Part shown: piece after piece, positions 48,766 to 56,897 of the stretch | Position numbering within the stretch: position 1 is the stretch's first letter | How the letters are laid out: each line of letters opens with the position of its first letter | From: Paraplanobispora siamensis | GTDB taxonomy: Bacteria > Actinomycetota > Actinomycetes > Streptosporangiales > Streptosporangiaceae | Reading direction: 5' to 3' | Assembly (NCBI RefSeq): GCF_016863175.1 | Contig: NZ_BOOJ01000007.1 | Location: 1 to 64,000 of the forward strand | DNA: 64,000 bases | Notes under the pieces: generated by a model | What the model saw: the letters and a program-made list of their open reading frames with translations, nothing else | Database searches by the model: none | Told to the model about the DNA's origin: nothing | Translations under genes and position numbers: made by a program

Positions 48766-49731
48766 TCAGACGAAGGTGACGAACCCCGCGTACATTCCCA
48801 TCGAGCAGACATAGCGCAGTGATCCCGGACGCTGCGGGCCGAGCCGTACGACGGCGGGCAGGGCCACGTCGCGGCCGTCGATGGTCAGGGACCGCGCGCA
48901 GCCGGGACTTCCCGCCAGACGGAAGTCGATCTCCACGGGCACGCCCGCGCGGGCGGTGACGATCCCCGGGCGGTACCCCCGGTCCGTCGCCCAGATCTCG
49001 ATCCGCTGCACGCCGCCGGCGCCGGGCGGCCGCGCCTGGCCGGGACGGGCCTCCGAGGCCTGCTGGGCCTGCTGGGCCTGCTGTACGGCCTGCGCCGCCG
49101 CGGGGCCGGAGAGCCATCCGCCCAGGCGCAGCCCCGAGGTCGCGGTCCATATCCCGGCGGCCAGCGCGAGCACCCCCGCCAGCGCCGCCAGGCGGGTCGA
49201 GGAGATCCGGCGCAGGACCAGCCCGAGCAGGGCGAACGCGGGTGCGCTGCCGATGACGAACCCCGCCATGACCGCCGTCCCGCCGAGCGCGGAGCCACTG
49301 GAGACGGCGACCGCCTCGGCGCTGAGGGTGACCCCGCAGGGCAGCAGGACGGTCGAGGCCCCCAGCAGCGCCGCCCTTCCCAGGGCCGGCGCGGCGTGCC
49401 GCCCACCCCCGCGGGACGGGCAGGCGCGGGGCCTGGCGACGAGCAGGCGCAGTCCGAACCCGGTGACCGCCACCCCCGCCGCGACCATCAGCACGGCCCG
49501 AGCCCCCGGCGTCAGCCGTACGGCCGAGCCCAGCAGCCCCAGCAGCGCCCCCGCCACCAGATGGGAGGCGAGCCGCCCGGCCAGGAACAGGGAGACGACC
49601 TTCGGCCCCGACGCCGTCGTGGCCCCGGTGGTCAGGCCGGTCAGCAGACCGCCCTGCACGGCCGTGCACGAAGCGGTGCCCGCCACCATCCCGGCGGCGA
49701 GCCCCCCGACGAACAGCGCGACCGGCTCCAC
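48766..49731 (-). CDS. TauE/UreH-type membrane protein fused to a cupredoxin-like domain
   Basis: This 321-residue protein has about six membrane helices in residues 1-200, with a Cys in the first ('GTASCTAVQGGLLTGL') and another in 'TVLLPCGVTLSAEAV', the pattern of DsbD/UreH-like transmembrane domains. A Gln/Ala/Pro linker (about 210-232) leads to a C-terminal beta domain with 'FRLAGSPGCARSLTIDG' and 'LRYVCSMGMYAGFVTF', where Cys and Met could form a copper site. It is probably a copper-handling or thiol-disulfide envelope protein. The name 'sulfite exporter' often given to TauE proteins is unlikely here. Confidence 0.75.
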   Translation of the reverse strand: MEPVALFVGGLAAGMVAGTASCTAVQGGLLTGLTTGATTASGPKVVSLFLAGRLASHLVAGALLGLLGSAVRLTPGARAVLMVAAGVAVTGFGLRLLVARPRACPSRGGGRHAAPALGRAALLGASTVLLPCGVTLSAEAVAVSSGSALGGTAVMAGFVIGSAPAFALLGLVLRRISSTRLAALAGVLALAAGIWTATSGLRLGGWLSGPAAAQAVQQAQQAQQASEARPGQARPPGAGGVQRIEIWATDRGYRPGIVTARAGVPVEIDFRLAGSPGCARSLTIDGRDVALPAVVRLGPQRPGSLRYVCSMGMYAGFVTFV

Positions 49732-49814
49732 TCAGCGAGCGGCCGGGATCGCGGCCCAGGTCCCCACGGCTCGACGGTAACGGCTCCCGCCGGAGGCGAA
49801 CAGTGACATTGTCA

Positions 49815-50153
49815 TCACCCTCCGCCGTCGCCGGAAGCGCCCTCGGGCCGCCGGAGGGCCTTCTCGAAGACCGCGGTGTCGAGCGTGAGGCCGACGGGGT
49901 CGATGGCGTACAGGCGCATCGCGATCCTGGCGTGCTCGGGGGTGCCTGCCGGACTCACTATCGGACTCCCGTTGACGACCTCGGTCCGCAGTCCGGGGAA
50001 CTGAGGAAGCGCGTCCAACAGCTCGCGCGCGGTGCTGGGCAGGGGAAGGGACGCGGTCTCGGGGCGGGCCGCAGGTAGGCGTGGTGTTTCTGCGAGGTCA
50101 TGACCGTGATCACGTGTCCCTTCGTGCTCCGGTGAACACGGTCGGTGCCGCAA
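49815..50153 (-). pseudogene. Uma2-family (DUF820) nuclease remnant
   Basis: The frame encodes 'LLDALPQFPGLRTEVVNGSP' and 'IVSPAGTPEHARIAMRLYA', typical of the N-terminal part of Uma2-family PD-(D/E)xK-like proteins of about 190 residues. It then jumps to 'IDPVGLTLDTAVFEKALRR', which resembles the family's C-terminal end. About 90-100 residues, including the nuclease core, are missing. The start is also unclear: the likely ATG near 50101 is in another frame. I read it as an internally deleted, non-functional copy. Flanking intergenic DNA at 49732-49814 holds nothing else. Confidence 0.65.
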
Positions 50154-50177
50154 ACACCTGACCGGGTAGAGGGTGGT

Positions 50178-50825
50178 TCAGGCCCAGCCGGGGCGGACCA
50201 GGCCGCTTTCGTAGGCGATGACGACGAGCTGGGCGCGGTCGCGGGCCTGGAGCTTCATCATGATGCGGCTGACGTGGGTCTTGGCCGTGGCCGGGCTCAT
50301 GAAGAGCCGCCCGGCGATCTCGTCGTTCGTCATGCCGGTGCCGACCAGGGCGAGGACCTCCCGCTCGCGGTCGGTGAGCGGGGACAGGTCGAAGGAGGAG
50401 GCGGGCTCCTTGGCGCGGCTGGCGTACTCGGCGATGAGGCGGCGGGTCACGCCGGGGGAGAGCAGGGCGTCCCCGGCGGCGACGACCCGGACGGCCTGGA
50501 TCAGCTCGGCGGGCTCGGTGTCCTTGACCAGGAAACCGCTGGCGCCGTTGCGCAGGGCCTCGAAGACGTACTCGTCGAGCTCGAACGTGGTCAGGATGAC
50601 GATCTTCGGTCCCGGCGGCATGCGCCGGGTGGCCTCCAGCCCGTCCATGCCGGGCATCCGCACGTCCATCAGGATCACGTCCGGCCGGTGCTCGCCGGCC
50701 AGCGCGATGGCCTCGGCCCCGTCGGCGGCCTCGCCGACCACGGTCATCCCGGGCTGGGCGTCGAGCAGCGCCCGGAACCCGGCCCTGACCAGGGCCTGGT
50801 CGTCGGCGAGAACGATCCTGATCAC
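50178..50825 (-). CDS. NarL/FixJ-family response regulator
   Basis: This 215-residue response regulator has a receiver domain with the phospho-acceptor Asp54 ('DVILMDVRMPGMDG') and Lys in 'GFLVKDTEPAEL' near 104, and a LuxR-type HTH at about 145-207 ('LTDREREVLALVGTGMTNDE', 'KTHVSRIMMKLQ'). The GTG at 50825 is preceded by GAGGAGGAG and overlaps the histidine-kinase stop by four bases, so the two are translationally coupled. Targets are unknown; neighbouring gamma-glutamyltransferase is one candidate. Confidence 0.92.
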   Translation of the reverse strand: MIRIVLADDQALVRAGFRALLDAQPGMTVVGEAADGAEAIALAGEHRPDVILMDVRMPGMDGLEATRRMPPGPKIVILTTFELDEYVFEALRNGASGFLVKDTEPAELIQAVRVVAAGDALLSPGVTRRLIAEYASRAKEPASSFDLSPLTDREREVLALVGTGMTNDEIAGRLFMSPATAKTHVSRIMMKLQARDRAQLVVIAYESGLVRPGWA

Positions 50826-51967
50826 GACTCCTCCTCGGCGATCGGCAGCCGCGCCTCGACGCGGAAGCCCGGTCCGTGGCGTTCTGCGGTCAGCGTGCCG
50901 CCGAGGGCGGCGGCACGCTCCCTCATCCCGGGGATGCCGTTCCCGCCGCCCAGGTTCCCGCCGCCCAGGTTCTCGGCGGGCGTCCCGCCGCCGGAGTCGG
51001 TGACGCGGATCAGCAGCTCGCGGGAGCCGTACTCCAGCAGGACCTCCACCGTGGAGCCGGGGGCGTGCCGGGCGGCGTTGGTGAGGGCCTCCTGGACGAT
51101 GCGGTATCCGGCCAGGTCCACCCCGGAGGGCACCGGCCTGACCCGGCCGGCGACCCGCCGGGTGACGTCGAGGCCGTTGCGCCCGGCCGGCTCGGTCAGC
51201 TGGGCCAGCTGGTCCAGCCCGCCGGTGGGGGAGCGGGGCGCGCCGTCGCGGAGCACGCCGATCAGCGAGCGCATCTCGGTCAGCACGTCCTTGGACGCCT
51301 GCTTGATCGTGGTGAGCGCGGTGCGGGCCTGCTCGGGGTTGTCGTCGATCAGGTGCAGCGCGGTGGAGGCCTGCACGTGGATGAGGGAGATGTTGTGGGC
51401 GAGCACGTCGTGCAGTTCCTGGGCCATGGTCAGCCGCTCCTCGCTGGCCTGCCGCCGCGACTCCTCCTCGGTGATCCGCTCCCGCTCGGCCTTGCGCTCC
51501 TTCCTGGTCCGGGCGAACTCGCCCACGGCCATCAGGACGCCCATGACGGCCGCGATCGTCAGGGAGTGCCACAGGCCCGGGCTCGGGACGGGCGCCAGCC
51601 AGGTCGTGTAGACCAGGAAGAACGCGTAGCCCGACACCGCGAACGCCCAGGCGGCCCGCCGGTGGCCGAGGGCCAGGGCGTTGTAGAGCGCGATGCCCGG
51701 GCTGAAGAAGATCGGGCCGTAGGCGTGGCCCCGCACGATGAAGACGACCATCGTGGCCATGGTGACGGCCAGGGTGAGCACGGGACGGCTGCGCCGCCAG
51801 GCCAGAGCGAGCCCGCCGGCCAGCAGCAGCGCGTTGCCCACCGGGTCCGCCGCCAGCCGGCCGGGCTGGTTGTCCTGCGCTCCGTAGTTGGCGGCGACCT
51901 GGGCGACCGCCACGATGACGGGAAGCATCCGGTCGGTCCAGCGGGGGTGGGTTCGCACGTCCAGCAC
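50822..51967 (-). CDS. Sensor histidine kinase (HisKA_3 type)
   Basis: This roughly 381-residue kinase has about four to five N-terminal membrane segments (to about 150), then a HisKA_3 dimerisation domain with the phospho-His in 'MAQELHDVLAHNISLIHVQA' and a HATPase domain ('IVQEALTNAARHAPGSTVEV', 'GIPGMRERAAALGG'). The ATP-lid carries an exact 15-bp tandem duplication giving 'NLGGGNLGGGN', five residues more than usual. The GTG at 51967 is tentative; another GTG at 51958 is possible. It is divergent from the gamma-glutamyltransferase gene. There is no recognisable sensor domain outside the membrane. Confidence 0.88.
   Translation of the reverse strand: MLDVRTHPRWTDRMLPVIVAVAQVAANYGAQDNQPGRLAADPVGNALLLAGGLALAWRRSRPVLTLAVTMATMVVFIVRGHAYGPIFFSPGIALYNALALGHRRAAWAFAVSGYAFFLVYTTWLAPVPSPGLWHSLTIAAVMGVLMAVGEFARTRKERKAERERITEEESRRQASEERLTMAQELHDVLAHNISLIHVQASTALHLIDDNPEQARTALTTIKQASKDVLTEMRSLIGVLRDGAPRSPTGGLDQLAQLTEPAGRNGLDVTRRVAGRVRPVPSGVDLAGYRIVQEALTNAARHAPGSTVEVLLEYGSRELLIRVTDSGGGTPAENLGGGNLGGGNGIPGMRERAAALGGTLTAERHGPGFRVEARLPIAEEES
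50942..50971 (-). repeat. 15-bp tandem duplication in the kinase ATP-lid
   Basis: The 15 bp at 50942-50956 are repeated exactly at 50957-50971 and encode LGGGN twice. The frame is kept. Confidence 0.95.
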
Positions 51968-52129
51968 CCTATGTCCGGCGGTGTGACCTGCGCGTCCCCC
52001 CGGCGCGGCAGGCCGCGCTACAACCCCCGGGGTAGCCGGGGGCATTCCCGGGGTAGGCAGGGCGGAAATCTCTACCGGGAGAAGTGCTGACAATCCTGAC
52101 AGGCTGGGTAAAGCTGTCCGGAGGAGGTC

Positions 52130-53911
52130 ATGATGATCACTCGTCGCTTCGCGGCGCCGCTCGCCGCAGTCCTGACCGGAGGCTCCGTCCTGCTCGCCCC
52201 GCCGCCGGCGGTGGCCGCACCGCCGGCGGACAAGCCTGCGGAGAAGGTGGACAAGACTCCCGTCGCCGAGGGGTACGGGGGTGCGATCTCGACCGTCGAC
52301 CTGGACGCGAGCAGGACGGCGCTGCAGGTGCTGCGGCGCGGGGGCAACGCCATGGACGCGGCGATCGCGGCGGCGGCCACCCTGGGCGTGACCGAGCCGT
52401 ACTCGGCCGGGCTGGCCGGCGGCGGGTTCATCGTCTACTACGACGCGCGCCGGGGCAGGGTCTACACGATCGACGGCCGCGAGACGGCGCCCAGGGCGAT
52501 GACCCCGGCCTCCCTGGAGGGGATCCCGTTCGAGGAGGCCGTCACCAGCGGGCTGTCGGCCGGGGTGCCGGGCAGCGTGGCCCAGTGGGAGCTGGCGCTG
52601 CGCCGGTTCGGCACGATCTCGCTGCGGCAGGCGCTGCAGCCCGCGATCGAGGTCGCCTCCAAGGGCTTCACGGTCGACCAGACCTTCTACGACCAGACCG
52701 CCGCCAACGCGGCCCGGTTCAAGGACTTCACCTCCACCGCCGCGCTCTTCCTGCCCGGCGGCGCGCCGCCCGCGGTCGGCTCGACCTTCCGCAACCCCGA
52801 GCTGGCCGAGACCTACCGCAAGCTCGGCCGCTACGGCGGGCGCTGGCTGTACGGCGGCGGCCTCGGCACGGAGATCGTCCAGACCGTCAAGAACCCGCCG
52901 GTCACCCCGGGGTCCACCAGGAACGTCCGGCCGGGCCTGATGGAGCTGTCGGACCTGCGGGCCTACCGGGCGCTCGAACGCCCGCCCACGCGCATCTCGT
53001 ACAAGGGCATGGACGTGTACGGCATGGCGCCCCCCTCCTCGGGCGGCTCGACGGTCGGCGAGGCGCTCAACATCCTGGAGGCCCTGCCCGACGTCGGCGT
53101 GCACGAGTATCTGGAGGCCTCCAGGCTCTCCTTCGCCGACCGCGGCAAGTACGTCGGGGACGTGCCCGGCGTGCCGTTGCGGGAGCTGCTGTCCGACGGG
53201 TTCGCCAAGGAGCGCGCCTGCCTGATCGGCGAGCGGGCGATGGCACACCCGGCCCCGGCGGGTGAGCCCGACGGCGACTACAGTCCGTGTCCCGCCCCGG
53301 CGGGCGGCGCGCAGCCGGAGACCGCGGGACCGGCCCAGGAGGGACCGGAGACGACCCACCTCGTCGTGACGGACCGGTGGGGCAACGTCGTCGCCTACAA
53401 CATCACCATCGAGTCCACCGGCGGCAACGGCATCGTCGTGCCCGGCCGCGGCTTCCTGCTCAACAACGAGCTGACCGACTTCACCTTCGGCCCGGCGCCG
53501 GGCGACCCCAACCTCCCGGGGCCGGGCAAGCGCCCGCGCTCGTCCATGGCGCCGACGATCGTCCTGGACGACGGCAGGCCGCTGCTGGCCCTCGGCTCGC
53601 CCGGCGGGTCCACGATCATCACCACCGTGCTGCAGATCCTCGTCAACCGCTGGGAGCTCGGCATGAGCCTGCCCGAGGCCCTGGCCGCGCCCCGCGCCAC
53701 CCAGCGCAACACCGCCCAGACCCAGGCCGAGCAGGGCTTCCTGGACCGCTACGGCGCCGAGCTCACCGCCAGGGGCCACAGCTTCGCCCTCAATCCCGAG
53801 ATCGGCGCGGCCACCGCCGTGGAGTTCCTCGGCAAGGGCAGGCTCCAGGCCGTCGCCGAGCCGTCCCGCCGGGGCGGGGGCAGCGCCCTGGTCGTCTCCC
53901 CGGCGCGCTGA
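52130..53911 (+). CDS. ggt: Gamma-glutamyltransferase, secreted
   Basis: This 593-residue Ntn hydrolase precursor cleaves gamma-glutamyl bonds and transfers the glutamyl group. A signal peptide (about 1-30, 'PPAVAAPP') indicates export. Autocleavage should occur before Thr408 in 'ETTHLVVTDRWGNVV', giving large and small subunits. 'LAGGGFIVYYD', 'DGRETAP' and 'PRSSMAPTIV' with 'GSPGGSTIITT' form the substrate and oxyanion sites. GGAGG precedes the ATGATG start. It is divergent from the two-component system. Substrates could include gamma-glutamyl-cysteine compounds, which the egt operon makes. Confidence 0.94.
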   Translation: MMITRRFAAPLAAVLTGGSVLLAPPPAVAAPPADKPAEKVDKTPVAEGYGGAISTVDLDASRTALQVLRRGGNAMDAAIAAAATLGVTEPYSAGLAGGGFIVYYDARRGRVYTIDGRETAPRAMTPASLEGIPFEEAVTSGLSAGVPGSVAQWELALRRFGTISLRQALQPAIEVASKGFTVDQTFYDQTAANAARFKDFTSTAALFLPGGAPPAVGSTFRNPELAETYRKLGRYGGRWLYGGGLGTEIVQTVKNPPVTPGSTRNVRPGLMELSDLRAYRALERPPTRISYKGMDVYGMAPPSSGGSTVGEALNILEALPDVGVHEYLEASRLSFADRGKYVGDVPGVPLRELLSDGFAKERACLIGERAMAHPAPAGEPDGDYSPCPAPAGGAQPETAGPAQEGPETTHLVVTDRWGNVVAYNITIESTGGNGIVVPGRGFLLNNELTDFTFGPAPGDPNLPGPGKRPRSSMAPTIVLDDGRPLLALGSPGGSTIITTVLQILVNRWELGMSLPEALAAPRATQRNTAQTQAEQGFLDRYGAELTARGHSFALNPEIGAATAVEFLGKGRLQAVAEPSRRGGGSALVVSPAR

Positions 53912-53991
53912 CCGGGCGGTCCCGCGTCCACCGGGCACGGTGCCTAGGATTCCGGCATCCGCAGTGATGGGATTGCTGAAGGGGTGGGCCG

Positions 53992-54606
53992 GTGGACGCA
54001 GCTGAACCCGTGGAGGTGCCGGGGCCGCCGCGTGACGAGCAGTTGCTGGCGGGGCTGGCGAAGCTGGGGCAGGCCGTGCGGATGAGCGCCTGGCGCAACG
54101 CGGGGCCGTACGGGCTCTCGCCTCTCCAGGCCGACATCCTGGCCTTCCTCGCCGGCGACGACCGGCCCCGGCGGCAGGGGGAGGTGGTGGCGGCCCTGGC
54201 CTCGACGGCGCCGACGGTCAGCGACGCGATGCGGGCGCTGACCGGCAAGGGGCTGGTGAGCAAGGCCCGGGACGCCGTCGACGCGCGGGCGTCCGTGCTG
54301 ACGCTCACCGACATCGGGCGGCAGGAGGCGGCGCGGCTGAGCGCCGTGCCGGAACCGCTGCGGGCGGCGGTCGCCGCGCTGGATCCCGACGATCTCGCGG
54401 CGATGCTGCGCGGGGCCTCGGCGATGATGCGGGTGCTGCAGGAGCGCCGGGCGATCCCGATCTCCCGGATGTGCCTGACCTGCCGTTTCTACCGGCCCGA
54501 CGCGCATCCGGACGACCCGGCGCGGCCGCATCACTGCATGTTCGTGGACGCCCCGTTCGGGGACGGGGAGCTGCGTCTGGACTGCCCGGACCACGAGCCC
54601 GCCTGA
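53992..54606 (+). CDS. MarR-family regulator with a Cys/His-rich C-terminal extension
   Basis: This 204-residue regulator has a winged HTH core at about 40-110 ('LSPLQADILAFLAGDD', 'STAPTVSDAMRALTGKGLVS', 'DARASVLTLTDIGRQEA'). After about residue 155 it has a tail with Cys-x2-Cys ('RMCLTCRFYRPDAH'), His-His-Cys ('RPHHCMF') and Cys-x2-His ('LDCPDHEPA'), able to bind zinc or an iron-sulfur cluster or act as a thiol switch. The GTG at 53992 follows GGGCCGGTG. The 36-bp palindrome between it and the CMD gene is its probable operator, so it likely represses that gene in response to an oxidative or electrophilic signal. Confidence 0.85.
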   Translation: MDAAEPVEVPGPPRDEQLLAGLAKLGQAVRMSAWRNAGPYGLSPLQADILAFLAGDDRPRRQGEVVAALASTAPTVSDAMRALTGKGLVSKARDAVDARASVLTLTDIGRQEAARLSAVPEPLRAAVAALDPDDLAAMLRGASAMMRVLQERRAIPISRMCLTCRFYRPDAHPDDPARPHHCMFVDAPFGDGELRLDCPDHEPA

Positions 54607-54648
54607 CCCCGCGGCCGTCGGTCTGTCTCATCTCCGCCTGACCGGGGG

Positions 54649-54690
54649 TTGATTATTTGGCAGTGCCAACTATAGTTGGCACTGCCAAAT
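54649..54690 (+). promoter_or_regulatory. Promoter with a perfect 36-bp nested palindromic operator
   Basis: A -35 TTGATT (54649-54654) and -10 TATAGT (54671-54676) are 16 nt apart. Positions 54655-54690 form a perfect 36-bp palindrome centred on the -10. Each half contains its own 13-bp palindrome: TTGGCAGTGCCAA (left) and TTGGCACTGCCAA (right). Two dimers could bind on either side of the -10. MarR is the obvious ligand. Confidence 0.85.
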
Positions 54691-54715
54691 GTTGTTTCCG
54701 GTGAAGGAGTTCCCC

Positions 54716-55270
54716 ATGCCTCGTCTGTCCGTCGTCGACCCGGCCACCGCGAGCCCGCAGGCCCGCACGCTGCTCGGCAAGGTCGAGCGCGCGCTCGGTG
54801 CGACGCCCAACATGATGCGCGCGATGGCCGCCTCCCCGGCGGTCCTGGACGCCTACCTCGCCTTCAGCGGAGCTCTGGCCAAGGGGCGGCTGTCCGCCGC
54901 GGTCCGCGAGCAGCTCGCGCTGGTCGCGGCGGTGGAGAACAGCTGCGAGTACTGCCTGGCGGCGCACACCGTCCTGGGTGAGCGGGCGGGCGTCGGCAAG
55001 GCCGACCTGGAGGCCGGGCTCGACGCCGACGCCTCCGACCCGGCCGTCGCCGCCGCGCTCCGCTTCGCCCGCGCGGTGATCCGCGACCGGGGCTTCGTCT
55101 CCGACGCCGACCTCGCCGACGTCCGCGCCGCCGGGTACGACGACGGGGAGATCGGCGAGATCATCGGCGCGGTCGCGCTCAACGTGTTCACGAACTACTT
55201 CAACTCCGTCGGCCAGACGGAGCTGGACTTCCCGCCGGTGGCGCTGCCCGCCAAGCCCGGCGTCGCCTGA
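54716..55270 (+). CDS. Carboxymuconolactone decarboxylase / AhpD-like protein
   Basis: This 184-residue all-helical protein has the AhpD/CMD active-site motif Glu-x2-Cys-x2-Cys-x3-His in 'ENSCEYCLAAHTVLG' (about 79-93), which supports peroxide or peroxidatic thiol chemistry in AhpD relatives. It belongs to the longer, uncharacterised CMD-like group rather than true decarboxylases. GAAGGAG is well placed before the ATG at 54716. It is expressed from a promoter embedded in the nested MarR operator. I infer a stress-inducible peroxide or electrophile reductase. Confidence 0.85.
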   Translation: MPRLSVVDPATASPQARTLLGKVERALGATPNMMRAMAASPAVLDAYLAFSGALAKGRLSAAVREQLALVAAVENSCEYCLAAHTVLGERAGVGKADLEAGLDADASDPAVAAALRFARAVIRDRGFVSDADLADVRAAGYDDGEIGEIIGAVALNVFTNYFNSVGQTELDFPPVALPAKPGVA

Positions 55271-55293
55271 TCACGGCGCCGCCTGACCGCGGT

Positions 55294-55343
55294 CCTGCGC
55301 GCCGTACGGCCTCCGCGGAGGGGGCGGCCGTACGGCGCGCAGG
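55294..55343. terminator. Bidirectional terminator hairpin
   Basis: A perfect 18-bp stem (55294-55311 with 55326-55343) and a 14-nt loop separate the convergent CMD and monooxygenase genes. Confidence 0.85.
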
Positions 55344-55355
55344 CCGGTGGGCCTT

Positions 55356-56813
55356 TTAGTGGATGAGCTCGTAGGCCTCGGGCCTGACCCTGCGGGTGCG
55401 CGCCCAGTACTCGAAGGTGAAGCCGGGCCAGGTGGTGCGGTTGACGCCGTGCTCGTCGAGGTACCAGCTCCGGCAGCCGCCCTCGTTCCAGACCAGGGCG
55501 TGCAGGCGCTCCTGGAGGCGGTCGTTGAAGGCGCGCTGGGCCCCGGGCCGCACGTCCAGTGCCCTGGCCCCGGTCCTCGACAGCAGCCGCAGGCAGTCGA
55601 TCACGTACTTCACCTGCGACTCGATCATGAAGACGACCGAGTTGTGGCCCAGCCCGGTGTTCGGGCCGAGCAGGAAGAACAGGTTGGGGAAGCCGGCGGT
55701 GGTGATGCCATAGTAGGCCTCGATGCCGTTCTGCCAGGCCTCCTGGATCTTCAGGCCGTTCCTGCCGATGATCCGCTGCTCGTTCAGCGCGTCGGTGACC
55801 TTGAAGCCGGTGCCGTAGACGATGACGTCGACCTCGATCTCCCCGCCGGTGGCGTCGACGATCGAGTTCTCCCGGATCTCGGTCACCCCGTCGGTGACCA
55901 GATCGACGTTGTCCCTGGTCAGCGCGGGATAGTAGTCGTTGGACAGCAGGATGCGCTTGCAGCCGATCGTGTAGTCGGGGGTGAGCTTGGCGCGCAGCTC
56001 CGGGTCGGGGACCTGTCGTTCCAGGTGACGCCTGGCCACCGCCTCCTGCACCTTCATCAGGCGCGGGTCGACGGTGAAGCCGAGGGCGCGGGTCTCCAGC
56101 ACCCAGTAGATCGCGTTGCGCAGCGTGCGGGCGGCGCCGGGCAGCCGCATGACCCGCTTCATCCGGGGGGAGAGCGCGAAGTCCGGCTTGGGCTGGATCC
56201 ACGGGGGCGTGCGCTGGAAGACGGTCAGGTGCGCGGCCCGCTCGGCGATCCGGGGGACGAACTGGATCGCCGAGGCGCCGGTGCCGATGACCGCCACCCG
56301 CTTGCCCGTCAGGTCCACGGAGTGGTCCCACTCGGCCGAGTGGAAGGCCGGGCCGCGGAACCGCTCGCGGCCCGGGATCTGCGGATAGGACGGCACGTGC
56401 AGGGCGCCGATGCCCGACACGATCGCGTTGGTGGTGAACGTCTCGCCGTCACCGGTGCCGACCTGCCAGTTCCTGGCCGCGTCGTCGTACTCCAGGCCGA
56501 CGACCTCCTTGCCGAACCGGAAGTGGGGCGCCAGGCCGTACTTCTCCACGCAGGCGCGCATGTAGTCCCAGATCTCGGTCTGCGGGGAGAACATCCGCGA
56601 CCAGCCGGGGTTGAGCTCGAAGGAGAAGGAGTACATGTGCGAGGGGACGTCGCAGGCGCAGCCCGGGTAGGTGTTGTCCCGCCAGGTGCCGCCGAGGTCG
56701 GAGGCCTTCTCCAGGATCACGAAGTCGTGGTAACCGGCCTCCTTCAGCTTGATCGCCATGCCGATGCCGGCGAAGCCGGAGCCGATGATGGTCAGACCGG
56801 GACGCGTGCTCAT
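55356..56813 (-). CDS. Type I Baeyer-Villiger / flavin-containing monooxygenase
   Basis: This 485-residue FAD/NADPH enzyme has an N-terminal FAD Rossmann motif 'IIGSGFAGIGMAIKL' (about 9-23), a second one for NADPH ('VAVIGTGASAIQF', about 170-182), and the Baeyer-Villiger fingerprint FxGxxxHxxxW in 'FRGPAFHSAEWDH' (about 152-164). It should insert oxygen next to a ketone or oxidise a soft heteroatom. Steroid, cyclic or linear ketones are all possible. A tight TetR-type palindrome lies 12 nt upstream of the ATG and another about 85 nt upstream, but no regulator gene is adjacent. Confidence 0.9.
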   Translation of the reverse strand: MSTRPGLTIIGSGFAGIGMAIKLKEAGYHDFVILEKASDLGGTWRDNTYPGCACDVPSHMYSFSFELNPGWSRMFSPQTEIWDYMRACVEKYGLAPHFRFGKEVVGLEYDDAARNWQVGTGDGETFTTNAIVSGIGALHVPSYPQIPGRERFRGPAFHSAEWDHSVDLTGKRVAVIGTGASAIQFVPRIAERAAHLTVFQRTPPWIQPKPDFALSPRMKRVMRLPGAARTLRNAIYWVLETRALGFTVDPRLMKVQEAVARRHLERQVPDPELRAKLTPDYTIGCKRILLSNDYYPALTRDNVDLVTDGVTEIRENSIVDATGGEIEVDVIVYGTGFKVTDALNEQRIIGRNGLKIQEAWQNGIEAYYGITTAGFPNLFFLLGPNTGLGHNSVVFMIESQVKYVIDCLRLLSRTGARALDVRPGAQRAFNDRLQERLHALVWNEGGCRSWYLDEHGVNRTTWPGFTFEYWARTRRVRPEAYELIH

Positions 56814-56824
56814 CCACTCTCCTT

Positions 56825-56843
56825 ATTGGACTCAAAGTCCAAT
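56825..56843. promoter_or_regulatory. TetR-type operator at the monooxygenase start
   Basis: ATTGGACT-CAA-AGTCCAAT, a perfect 8-bp inverted repeat with a 3-nt centre, lies 12 nt upstream of the start codon. Confidence 0.65.
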
Positions 56844-56897
56844 GTAGTTCGCGGCCGTGGTCGCCGTCCATACCTGCCCGGGCGTGAGCAGCGTCAC

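Noticed and set aside
48681-48812. N-terminal extension of the Sel1-repeat protein to 48812
   Set aside because: The 44 extra residues overlap the end of the upstream gene and lack repeats, and a strong GAGGAGGA site precedes the ATG at 48680.
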